Shown here in pieces: positions 1 through 8,213 of a stretch of DNA of 64,000 nt; the stretch's first letter is position 1; every line of letters begins with the position of its first letter. A program made the position numbers and the translations under genes. Below the pieces are notes generated by a model that ran no database searches, was not told the DNA's origin, and saw only the letters and a program-made list of their open reading frames with translations. Origin of the DNA: Alloacidobacterium dinghuense (GTDB lineage Bacteria > Acidobacteriota > Terriglobia > Terriglobales > Acidobacteriaceae); NCBI RefSeq assembly GCF_014274465.1, contig NZ_CP060394.1, forward strand, positions 5,332,001 to 5,396,000, in the 5' to 3' direction.

Positions 1-41
1 TAGCGACCCCCGGCATCAAATTACTGAGGTAGGAGTTCGCG

Positions 42-284
42 GTGGCGGATAAGAACATGATCGAGAAATTTTCGATGGCGGAGCTTTCCCGGCTGCGTCA
101 GGAATTGATGCAGTCGGGGATTGACTCCAGGCAGGCCGCCGAATTAGTCGTCGCATTTCTCGGTGCCCATGGCTACGGCACGGATTCGAAACTGGTTTCT
201 GATGTGCTGCCTCGGCTCGAAGGCTTCGGTTGCTCCGTAGACTGCCTCCAGGCGGAGCTTGAGCGCGTCGCGCTGGTGATGTGA
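42..284 (+). CDS. Small hypothetical protein
   Basis: An 80-residue protein that I do not recognise. The start is GTG, chosen because AGGAG lies six bases upstream. The product is soluble-looking, has no membrane segment or signal peptide, and is mostly helix-forming with two short charged stretches. It stands alone on the plus strand and converges on an alpha/beta hydrolase whose stop is about 45 bases away. The ribosome binding site and uninterrupted frame support a real gene, but no function can be inferred. Confidence 0.6.
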   Translation: MADKNMIEKFSMAELSRLRQELMQSGIDSRQAAELVVAFLGAHGYGTDSKLVSDVLPRLEGFGCSVDCLQAELERVALVM

Positions 285-327
285 CGCCTCCCCTCCCAGC
301 TCTGCTCTGAGATTCGTCTTATTTGCC

Positions 328-1032
328 TTATACGACTTTCTCCTTCGCGAATGACTGAAAAACTCCGACGATTGTTCGTGAGAGTTCATCTTCATTTCGC
401 TTTGTCATAAGCTCATGCCCCGCGCCTGTGATTTCGCACAGTTCCGTTCGGGCTGGGATGAGTGTTAAGGCCGCAACCATTTCCGAGGTAGTAGCGAACC
501 CATCTCGGGTACCGTGGACGAACAAAGCCGGCGTCCGGAGCGAAGAGAAATGCCCGGTCCTTAGCTCCTCGGGCTTCTGCGGGGGATGAAGTGGGTAAGA
601 CAGCAGCAACAGCTCATCGATGAGACCAGGTTCAGCTGCGGCCAGCATCGATGCCTGCCTTCCACCATAGGAATGCCCACCCAGGAACATTCTGCCGGAA
701 GACTGTTGTCGCATCGAACCCAGCGCGGCTCGAAGTCCCTTTTGGTCACGCTCCGCACTTCCCCGCGGAGGAGAGCCGTGCGGACGCGCCTGGCGAAACG
801 GAAGATCACAGCGGAGAACGGTTAATCCGGAAGCGCAGAACGTTTCCGCCAGCTTGATAAGGAGTGGAGCATTGCAATTGGCTCCTGCGCCATGTGTCAG
901 AACGAGGCAGTCTCCCCCACCGATAACCGGCAAATGCAGAAAGCCTCGAATAGAGACCCCATCGACAACATCAAGAAACGCTCGACAATTGTTCACGCTC
1001 GGCATCTGATTTAAGCGAATCCGTTTCCCCAT
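328..1032 (-). CDS. Alpha/beta hydrolase, KANL3/Tex30-like
   Basis: A 234-residue (or slightly shorter) alpha/beta hydrolase. The oxyanion-side motif THGAGAN near residue 46 and the nucleophile elbow GGHSYGG are characteristic of the KANL3/Tex30-like group. A late Asp (HGTRDGF) and His (GAGHEL) complete a plausible Ser-Asp-His triad. Substrate is unknown. The start is uncertain: the ATG at 1032 and another at 1005 both lie inside the 3' end of the upstream broken haloperoxidase, and neither has a clear ribosome binding site, so translation may be coupled to that gene. No signal peptide is seen, so it is probably cytoplasmic. Confidence 0.75.
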   Translation of the reverse strand: MGKRIRLNQMPSVNNCRAFLDVVDGVSIRGFLHLPVIGGGDCLVLTHGAGANCNAPLLIKLAETFCASGLTVLRCDLPFRQARPHGSPPRGSAERDQKGLRAALGSMRQQSSGRMFLGGHSYGGRQASMLAAAEPGLIDELLLLSYPLHPPQKPEELRTGHFSSLRTPALFVHGTRDGFATTSEMVAALTLIPARTELCEITGAGHELMTKRNEDELSRTIVGVFQSFAKEKVV

Positions 1033-1846
1033 TGATAAATGCGAGGAGATCGGCGTTGACCTTGTCCTTAAGGGTAGAACACATGCCGTGGGGCGCGCCG
1101 GGATAGATTTTCAATATGGCCCCTTTGACAAGTTTCGATGAGAGGAGTGCCGACGCGCCGATTGGCACGATCTGGTCATCATCGCCGTGCAAGATGAGCG
1201 TAGGAACATCAAACTTCTTCAGGTCTTCCGTAAAATCGATCTCCGAGAAAGCCTTGATGCAGTCATAAACGGCCTTGTGTCCTGCCAGCATACCCCGCAA
1301 CCAGAACGAGTCACGTAGACCTTGCGAGACTTTGGCGCCCGTCCGGTTGAACCCATAAAAGGGTTCGCTAAGATCCTTGAAAAACTGCGAGCGGTCTCCG
1401 AGAACACCAGCACGAATCTGATCAAATACCTCAATTGGCAGGCCATTGGGGTTGGCTTTTGTTTTCAACATCAGCGGAGGCACAGCTCCAATCAGCACCG
1501 CTTTTGCAACCCGCTTTGTTCCATGGCGGCCAATGTAACGAGCGACCTCGCCGCCACCCGTGGAGTGGCCAATATGAACGGCGTCCTTGAGATCAAGTGT
1601 TTTCGGTCAGCATAGCCAGATCGTCGGCATAAGTGTCCATCTCATTGCCATCCCATGGCTGGCCTGAACGTCCATGGCCGCGGCGGTCATGAGCGATGCA
1701 GCGGTATCCCTTGCGGCCAGAAAAATCATCTGGTCTTCGAAAGCATCCGCGTTCAGCGGCCATCCGTGGCTGAAAACAACGGGCTGTCCACTGCCCCAAT
1801 CTTTGTAGTAAAGCTGCGTTCCGTCAGGCGTGGCTAGGTAAGGCAT
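971..1846 (-). pseudogene. Haloperoxidase-type alpha/beta hydrolase with two frameshifts
   Basis: Joined across frames this encodes a non-haem chloroperoxidase-like hydrolase. The N-terminus ([20 protein letters not shown], 1846 downward, after a good AGGAGG site) runs to about 1710, where a G run appears one base short. The next piece ([15 protein letters not shown]) continues in another frame to about 1600, where an A run appears one base long. The rest then returns to the first frame, reading the nucleophile elbow GHSTGGG near 1560, then GDDDQIVP and APHGM to the stop at 971. All catalytic residues are still encoded, so the break is recent, a sequencing artefact in homopolymers, or bypassed by slippage. 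Without correction the longest product is a 175-residue C-terminal fragment. Confidence 0.8.
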
Positions 1847-1969
1847 TTTGGAGTTCCTCCTGTGCTGTGATTTCGAGAGCGATTGAAGGCGTAGCGGATG
1901 GTGAACAGGATTTCAGCGCGGAGAGGCTTTCTGCATCATCTCCGCAGAAATCAAGCGCCGCGAATGCGG

Positions 1970-2554
1970 TTAGGAGTTTGCGGTTGGCTCGTTGAATTGA
2001 ATGATTTTGGTAGTGGTAAAGAAGGTCACCGACGGTTGATTCCGATATGGCTTGCGACCACGGGGCAATCGCCGGATGCTTGGCGAAAGACTAGCTTTGT
2101 CGGCGACGAATCTCTTGGTCGAGCCGCCTCCTAAGACGCGACACTCTCTTTGCTGAATTTGCGGAAGGTCGACCATGGCGGCGCACACCCTTTGCTCCAC
2201 CTCGGACGTATCTAAATGCAGCAGCCAAGCACAGACCTCGCGGGGCAAACCAACTAGAATTCGCAACACGTAACAGTGCCGGAGATTCTTCGGCAGGTTC
2301 AAGACGCAGCGCAGCTCAAAGGGCAGGATGGAAGCAGCACGGTCTTCTTCCGTGAGGTGCTCGCTCTCCAACTGCGGGTCGATGGCATGATGAATGGCGC
2401 GGCGAAACAATGCTTCCCCGAATAGATCATCGGGACAGGACATTCTGACGCTCTCTAGTATGGCAGCCTCGGCTCGCTCTACGCTGCCTGTAAGCAGCAG
2501 TCCTGCAACGAAGGCATTCTCGAGTGTTTCATGGAGTTTGAATTTGGTCGTCAT
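1970..2554 (-). CDS. Sigma-region-4-like hypothetical protein
   Basis: A 194-residue protein starting at MTTKFKLHE, chosen because GGAGG lies just upstream; the frame stays open further upstream, but the longer N-terminus looks non-coding. Residues roughly 95-150 resemble the sigma-70 region 4 or ECF sigma helix-turn-helix (RHCYVLRILVGLPREVCAWL, then helical residues with EVEQRV), but the -10-binding region 2 is not recognisable. It could be a degenerate sigma factor or an acidobacterial protein that has kept only the HTH-like half. The C-terminal 50 residues are basic and low in structure. Role unknown. Confidence 0.6.
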   Translation of the reverse strand: MTTKFKLHETLENAFVAGLLLTGSVERAEAAILESVRMSCPDDLFGEALFRRAIHHAIDPQLESEHLTEEDRAASILPFELRCVLNLPKNLRHCYVLRILVGLPREVCAWLLHLDTSEVEQRVCAAMVDLPQIQQRECRVLGGGSTKRFVADKASLSPSIRRLPRGRKPYRNQPSVTFFTTTKIIQFNEPTANS

Positions 2555-2806
2555 TGGCGCAACCTCCGTGGCGGTTTGAGAGATAGCAATTGCTTTCACG
2601 TACAGTGAATTTTGGCATGGTAGCGAAGCCGCACGCGATGAAGAGGTATCAGTGCAGGTCCCGCTACTGGTGTTGATACAAATCACTATGAAGAAAACGC
2701 TGCTGAGCCGCATCACGAGATCGACTGCTTTTTTCTTACCACTATTGAGGTAAGATCAATCGGACAAAGACCGCCGCACACACGCTAAACATACTTGTCT
2801 GCGGTC

Positions 2807-3349
2807 TCATTTCGGAGACCGGGAAATATCAGGAATGATGATTTCACGGCGGCCAAACAAAAAAGCGTCGAGTGAAAACGCTCCCGCACCCAGCAATGCT
2901 AACGCCAAGGTAACCACGATGGTCTCAATCGCTCCTGGCGCTGCGAAGTGCGTACTGGGAAGCCCAGGAAATGCCCTCAATGCAAAACCCATACTAACGA
3001 GCGCGGCAACAATACTGGCAATCGGAGTGAGAAACCCGATCATGAGGAACGCGCCCAGCACAAAGGTTAAAGCGCCGATGAGCCAGAGCATCGATGCTGG
3101 AGCACCTGAGGCGACCAGGAAACTCGCACCCTGTGCCACAGAAATCGAGCCGACCGCGAGCCGCAACAAAAGCAGTCCGAGGCCTGGCAACCCAGCCGGA
3201 AACGTGGAGAAAAGCCGCAGATCCTCCGCCTCCTCGATGCTTTGCAGCAAATCGACGTTCAGAATAGCGAAGGCTGTTGCAAGGAACATCCCGAGGGCTC
3301 GTAATATTTCGATACCACTGTAGTGGTACTGTCCGGCTGCTGCCTGCAT
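2807..3349 (-). CDS. DoxX-like integral membrane protein
   Basis: A 180-residue hydrophobic protein with about four to five transmembrane helices and glycine/alanine-rich segments resembling the DoxX family (LLLLRLAVGSISVAQGA, then GALTFVLGAFLMIGFLTPIA). DoxX-type proteins are associated with thiol or redox handling at the membrane in some bacteria, but no activity can be assigned here. It follows the response regulator gene by six bases, so it is probably cotranscribed and possibly a target or accessory of the sensor system. The first ATG at 3349 is used; its ribosome binding site is poorly spaced. Confidence 0.65.
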   Translation of the reverse strand: MQAAAGQYHYSGIEILRALGMFLATAFAILNVDLLQSIEEAEDLRLFSTFPAGLPGLGLLLLRLAVGSISVAQGASFLVASGAPASMLWLIGALTFVLGAFLMIGFLTPIASIVAALVSMGFALRAFPGLPSTHFAAPGAIETIVVTLALALLGAGAFSLDAFLFGRREIIIPDISRSPK

Positions 3350-3355
3350 TCCTGT

Positions 3356-3985
3356 CTACAGGTGCATGATGCCCCTGCGTACAGCGATCGCTACGGCTTG
3401 TGTACGATCGCTCGCGCCCAACTTCTCCATAATGTGTTTGACATGAACCTTGACGGTCTCTTCGGAGATGAAAAGGCGCTCAGCGATCTCACGATTCCGG
3501 TTGCCGCCGGCGACGTGCCTCAGAACTTCGATTTCACGTTCGCTGAGCGTTTCATCGCTGAAATGCTCGGCAAGACGTGCAGCGATTTCTGGCGGAATCC
3601 GTTTCTTGCCAGCGTGCACCTGGCGAATTGCATCGACCAGATCTTTCGGAGGCATACTCTTCAACATATATCCGCGTGCTCCTGCCTCCAAAGCACGCTG
3701 AACCTCTACATCGCCCTCGAAAGTCGTCAACATGATGACGCGGGCGTCAGGAAATTCCGCGCGAATTGCGATCAAGGCGTCAATGCCGCTTATATCGGGC
3801 AGCCGGAGATCCATAAGCGTGACATCCGGCCGTAGTTCGCGAAACCGCTGAATCGCGTCACGACCACTCGGCGCCTCAGACACGATCTCCATATCGGGTT
3901 GGTTGCGGATGATGGTGGATATTCCTTCTCTGAGCAACGGATGGTCATCGACGCAGAAGACGCGGATACTGGGTTTATCGTTCAT
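3356..3985 (-). CDS. NarL/FixJ-family response regulator
   Basis: A 209-residue two-component response regulator. The receiver domain (residues 5-120) has the acidic pair in VDDHP, the phospho-acceptor Asp59 in LMDLRLPD, and a conserved Lys in YMLKSM. The C-terminal LuxR-type helix-turn-helix reads LSEREIEVLRHVAGGNRNRE and then ISEETVKVHVKHIMEKLG. The start MNDKPSI is preferred over one 17 codons upstream because it has AGGAGCGAG ahead of it and overlaps the kinase stop as ATGA, so the pair is translationally coupled. It is the cognate output of the adjacent propeller kinase and should bind DNA. Targets are unknown; the flanking DoxX-like and GH16-like genes are candidates. Confidence 0.93.
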   Translation of the reverse strand: MNDKPSIRVFCVDDHPLLREGISTIIRNQPDMEIVSEAPSGRDAIQRFRELRPDVTLMDLRLPDISGIDALIAIRAEFPDARVIMLTTFEGDVEVQRALEAGARGYMLKSMPPKDLVDAIRQVHAGKKRIPPEIAARLAEHFSDETLSEREIEVLRHVAGGNRNREIAERLFISEETVKVHVKHIMEKLGASDRTQAVAIAVRRGIMHL

Positions 3986-6900
3986 TTTTGCTCGCTCCTG
4001 AATTTCTGGCTTTGCGTCTTCAGCCGGGAGAACCAACCCGGCCGGCGATTTCCAGGTTGATGCAAGTAGGCAACTTTTCCCGGCACGATCAGCTCAACCT
4101 CAGTTCCCGCGGTAGATCGGCTCCATAGCTTCAGTTTCGCTCCAATTCCCTCGGCTCGCTCGCGCATTCCTGGAAGCCCGAAGTGTCCTTCCCGACCTGA
4201 ACGCAGCACCTGCGGATCGATCCCGCAGCCATCGTCTCGAATAAGAATCTGCAGGTGACTGGCTGTGTATTGTAATTCAATCTCGATGCTACTCGCCTGA
4301 GAATGCCGGAATGCATTGACCAGCGCCTCGCGTCCAATGCGGTAAACCTCGTCGCGGATCACCGGATGGAGGGCACGAGGCGAACCATCTAGGATGACAC
4401 GGTAAGCAATCTCTTTTTGAATGGCCAGTTCCTGGGGCACATGGGAAAAGGCTTGTTCGAGATTGAGAGCATCCCGACCCGATGATCGGAGACCTCGAAG
4501 GGCATCTCGTCCTTCTTCAATCACCTGTCCCATCAACTGCAAAACGCGGCTCAACAGGGGCTTTGCCGGCGAATTCTCCGAAACCTTGTCCACGGCCACA
4601 TGGAGTTGCATCGAGGCGCTGAGTAGACCCTGCAGTAGTGTGTCATGCAACTCCTGGGCAATGCGCATTCGTTCTGCCAGGCGTTCTTCGAAGCGAACAT
4701 TCATGCTGTGCGCCATTTGACGCATGCGCAGTTGATAAAAAATCCATACAACACATACCAACGCCAACACGCACGAGTATTCAAACCACCATGTCTGCCA
4801 GAATGCGGGTTGAATCTTGAAAGACTGAGTGGCTTCTGAACTGTTCCATTGCCCGTAGCTATTCGCCGCGATTACGCGAAAGCGATATGGGCCTGGATTA
4901 AGGTTTGTATACACCGCCTGTCGCGCGGCGACGGGTTGGCTCCACTCGTGATCGAAACCATCAAGCCTGTATCGATAGCGGACGCTATCGGGGATGGCAA
5001 AGCTCAATCCGACATAATCAAAGACGATTCTCTGTTGAGATGCCGGAATCCGCACTGGGTCCTGCATGTTGAATGGATTTCCATCAGCAGAGACAGCTTC
5101 GATATGAACGATGGCTGCCGCCGAATCGTTGCTCACGCGGCTTGGATCAGCCACGGAAATGCCGCGATTCAGGGAAAACCAGATACGCCCGTGGCGATCG
5201 GTCACGACGGAGCGATCCCGTCTCACGCCCTCATCTCCCTGCAGGCCATCTGCAAGCCGATACTCATGAACATCCTCTTCGTGAATCGCGCCATGCAGGA
5301 ATTGATCTCGAATGATTCTGAGTACGTGATTCGAAGTAGCGATCCATAAAGCTCCGCCACTGTCTTGGGCGAATCCGAAGATGGGGTCCCGCAAGGACTC
5401 TGGAACTGGATGAGGGCCGATAATTTGGTTGCCACGCATCGCAGCAAGACCATTCGCGGTTCCAATCCACAAAACGCCTCCCGCACCCGGCAGAAGGCAA
5501 ATCACATCATCGGATGGCAATCCATCCTTCACCGCATAAGTACGCCAGTGGCCGTCGATAAACGCATTCAAGCCGCCGGGGGTTGCAAACCACATGGTTC
5601 CATCGGAGCTTTCCGCGATCGAAGTAACGGTGTTCGACGCCAGGCCTTCAGCGGTTGTATAGGTGGTGAATCGGCCATTGTTGAGTCGGCTCACACCTCC
5701 ACTAAGAGTCCCTGCCCACACGGTTCCGTCAGCACTCTCATAGACTGAGTAGACGCTGTTTTGCGCGAGCCCGCGTTCCGTGGTGTATGTCTCTGACGTT
5801 AAGATGCCTCCCTGCACGCGCAGATGGGTAAGTCCGCCGCGCTGCCTTCCAATCCAGAGATCGTCTTTATTGCCGACAATCGAATAGACGATATCGTCGC
5901 CTATCCCGGCAGTCTTTACTTGTCCAATCTTTTCGCTCCTCATGGAATAGAGGCCACCGCTGGATGGGGCAATCCATGCACGGTCATCTGAATCGACATA
6001 GATTGGGCCGCTTCGATCGGACGGCAGACCTTGAGCAGTCGAATACGTCATGAACAATCCATCGCGGAGTCGTTCCAAGCCGTCGGTATTCCCAACCCAA
6101 AGGTTGCCTTCACGGTCCTCGAGCAGGGCGGCGACAGCTTCCCTGGATTCTTGACTATGTACGTCAGACAGAACAACTCCTTGCGAGTTGAATCGCAACA
6201 GCCCACGCGCCGTGCCCACCCACAGATTGGAGTCGCGGTCCTGCACCAGGCTCAACACCTGAACATGGCTCAATGGTGGCGGAACATTGCTTGCGGAAAT
6301 CCTGGTTCCATCCCACTGCGCAACACCGTTGTCGGTGCCGATCCACATTTTGCCGTCTTTCACGGGAAGAAGACAATTGATCTTCTTGTCAGGCAGTCCT
6401 TCGGTTGCTGCAACAGCTTGGCCATTCTCTACATAGAAGAGCCCGTTGTCCCGAGTACCCATCCAGATCTTTCCATCCGAAGTTTCTGCGAGCGAAAATA
6501 CCAGCAGATTCGAAGGCAGATTCCTGAATTCGAGCACCTCAAGCTTTCCGTTGCGGTAGCGGAGCACCGGGTGTAGCAAAGTTGAGAGCAACATCCCACC
6601 TTTGTTTGCTCTGGACATGGCGGTGACGTTCGACGAAGGCGTTGCAATACCCGATATGACTGTTTCGAATTTTCCGTCGTGGTAGCGAAGCACACCTGCG
6701 CCGGGCAGCCGTATCCACATATCTCCGTCAACATCAGTTTTAAGCCCAAGCACGTGGTTAACGTGTGACAACGCCGGATTCAGTTGCTCTGCGTCGAGAA
6801 AGTTTCGTCCATCAAATCGAAACAAGCCCTTTTCAGCGCCGATCCACAGATATCCATCCCCTGTCTGAGCAATGGCATTGACCTGTCCACCAGGAAATCC

Positions 6901-7053
6901 ATTTTCTGGATTCCAGCCGTCGCGTATGTATTGCGACATCGCTCGGTCGGGGTCGAGCGCGCATGCCGGATGAGCAAATCCCAGGATTGTAAGAGCAGCC
7001 AAGAGCCACCAGAAGCGTCGATGACCATTACGGTAGATACTGGACGCGCTCAA
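3982..7053 (-). CDS. Beta-propeller sensor histidine kinase (HisKA_3 type)
   Basis: A roughly 1,023-residue membrane sensor kinase. An N-terminal signal/anchor is followed by about 650 residues of two-component-regulator propeller repeats (recurring WIGT..GL, LWVGT.RGL and DGTVWAGTLSGG units), a Y_Y_Y domain (YRYRLDGFDHEW), one transmembrane helix (CVLALVCVVWIFYQL), a HisKA_3 domain with phospho-His in ELHDTLLQG near residue 803, and a HATPase_c domain (N box REALVNAFRHS, G box DDGCGID). The propeller and Y_Y_Y domain lie outside the inner membrane and are typical of sensing polysaccharide breakdown products in related systems. TTG at 7053 is chosen because GAGG lies six bases upstream; the start lies inside the GH16-like gene. 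Confidence 0.93.
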   Translation of the reverse strand: MSASSIYRNGHRRFWWLLAALTILGFAHPACALDPDRAMSQYIRDGWNPENGFPGGQVNAIAQTGDGYLWIGAEKGLFRFDGRNFLDAEQLNPALSHVNHVLGLKTDVDGDMWIRLPGAGVLRYHDGKFETVISGIATPSSNVTAMSRANKGGMLLSTLLHPVLRYRNGKLEVLEFRNLPSNLLVFSLAETSDGKIWMGTRDNGLFYVENGQAVAATEGLPDKKINCLLPVKDGKMWIGTDNGVAQWDGTRISASNVPPPLSHVQVLSLVQDRDSNLWVGTARGLLRFNSQGVVLSDVHSQESREAVAALLEDREGNLWVGNTDGLERLRDGLFMTYSTAQGLPSDRSGPIYVDSDDRAWIAPSSGGLYSMRSEKIGQVKTAGIGDDIVYSIVGNKDDLWIGRQRGGLTHLRVQGGILTSETYTTERGLAQNSVYSVYESADGTVWAGTLSGGVSRLNNGRFTTYTTAEGLASNTVTSIAESSDGTMWFATPGGLNAFIDGHWRTYAVKDGLPSDDVICLLPGAGGVLWIGTANGLAAMRGNQIIGPHPVPESLRDPIFGFAQDSGGALWIATSNHVLRIIRDQFLHGAIHEEDVHEYRLADGLQGDEGVRRDRSVVTDRHGRIWFSLNRGISVADPSRVSNDSAAAIVHIEAVSADGNPFNMQDPVRIPASQQRIVFDYVGLSFAIPDSVRYRYRLDGFDHEWSQPVAARQAVYTNLNPGPYRFRVIAANSYGQWNSSEATQSFKIQPAFWQTWWFEYSCVLALVCVVWIFYQLRMRQMAHSMNVRFEERLAERMRIAQELHDTLLQGLLSASMQLHVAVDKVSENSPAKPLLSRVLQLMGQVIEEGRDALRGLRSSGRDALNLEQAFSHVPQELAIQKEIAYRVILDGSPRALHPVIRDEVYRIGREALVNAFRHSQASSIEIELQYTASHLQILIRDDGCGIDPQVLRSGREGHFGLPGMRERAEGIGAKLKLWSRSTAGTEVELIVPGKVAYLHQPGNRRPGWFSRLKTQSQKFRSEQK

Positions 7054-8116
7054 TGACAACCTCAGCCTGATGTTGCAGCGGAACTTTGGAGTAGTTGAAG
7101 GGGCACAGATTCAGACGTACCGATTCGCTGCCCGGCGATGGCACGTCTGACGTAAATACGTGGACCGCGACTGGATGAGGACTGGAGGTCGGCATATTTC
7201 CGCGAACGGTTTCAAAAGTCGCCTTGCCTGGTTCCCAATGAAGAGAAAATGTAAGTGGCCCTGGCGGCACAGTAATGCGCGAGACATTCGCGGGAACGTA
7301 ATAGGGCTGAACGACATATTGCCCATTCTTATCGTTTGGATCGCCCCAGCGGCTTATCTCGATGTCCATTTCGCGGTGATTTTGATCGGTTCCCAGCTCA
7401 TCGTAGGTGAAAATACCAAGCACCGCAGCAGGCTCCAATTGAGAAATATCCTGCACTGAAAAAAGATACGTTCCATACCCGAAGTGGCGCGTCATGATTA
7501 CCTCAGAGCAGGTCCATTGGTCTGGCTTGCGACCGATGCGAAGATGCAGGAAGCCTTTGGAGTCCAGTGAGACGTTGGTAGGATCGTTGTCATGCGGAGA
7601 GCCGTTCCGCTCCCCCAATGTGTCGCGGACTGTCCACTCGTAGCCACTGAACTGAATGGTCTTGGACATCGTAGGCGGGGCATTTCCACCCTTAACGGTC
7701 GCCACAGCTGCTACGCCACTCCCCTCGGTTGGCAACGCGTCCATTTTGTCCAGAGGATGATATCCAGATTCAACTAGAAGAGCAGCATACTCAGTTCCGA
7801 GATGCGTTGAATTCTTCCAAGTGGAATCAGACTGAATATTTGTAAAGGGTTGATAGGCCATCGGCTGGATCCACCAATTGCCAGCCTTGGCGTACAAAAC
7901 AATCTGCTGGCCGTCGTGCGCACCGCTGACCCGTCCTTCGATGATATCTAATTTGTTTGGACCCCCAGCCCCTGCCGGCGGAACTTTGAGGAACTCGATC
8001 GTAGGCCGAGGGCCGCCATCATGCGAATGACAGCCACCTAAAAGGATGCACAGAGCCGCGAGCAGGAATTTCCGTCTGCGAAGATAGCGCGGAACGCCTG
8101 GCATCCACGATTTCAT
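7028..8116 (-). CDS. GH16-like lipoprotein
   Basis: A 362-residue lipoprotein: a basic N-terminus, a hydrophobic stretch (FLLAALCILLGGC) and lipobox LGGC indicate export and lipidation. The C-terminal half has a glycoside hydrolase family 16-like fold signature, including the catalytic-type motif EMDIEIS (E-x-D-x-E) in HREMDIEISRWGD and aromatic-rich strands. Residues about 40-140 form a separate beta-rich N-terminal domain, perhaps carbohydrate-binding. It may act on a beta-glucan or galactan; the substrate cannot be read from the sequence. Its last bases overlap the start of the sensor kinase by about 30 bases, tying polysaccharide contact to the propeller sensor. Confidence 0.75.
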   Translation of the reverse strand: MKSWMPGVPRYLRRRKFLLAALCILLGGCHSHDGGPRPTIEFLKVPPAGAGGPNKLDIIEGRVSGAHDGQQIVLYAKAGNWWIQPMAYQPFTNIQSDSTWKNSTHLGTEYAALLVESGYHPLDKMDALPTEGSGVAAVATVKGGNAPPTMSKTIQFSGYEWTVRDTLGERNGSPHDNDPTNVSLDSKGFLHLRIGRKPDQWTCSEVIMTRHFGYGTYLFSVQDISQLEPAAVLGIFTYDELGTDQNHREMDIEISRWGDPNDKNGQYVVQPYYVPANVSRITVPPGPLTFSLHWEPGKATFETVRGNMPTSSPHPVAVHVFTSDVPSPGSESVRLNLCPFNYSKVPLQHQAEVVIERVQYLP

Positions 8117-8213
8117 ACGGCACCATTGTAGCGGGATCGTATTTTATTGGATCGAAGAGGCATTTATTCATGAAACCTACAGCCTGCAACTGAACACATA
8201 CAGATTCTGCTCG

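Noticed and set aside
2735-2754. CTTACC/GGTAAG inverted repeat after the DoxX-like gene
   Set aside because: On the transcribed strand it is followed by A residues, not T, and the stem is only six bases.
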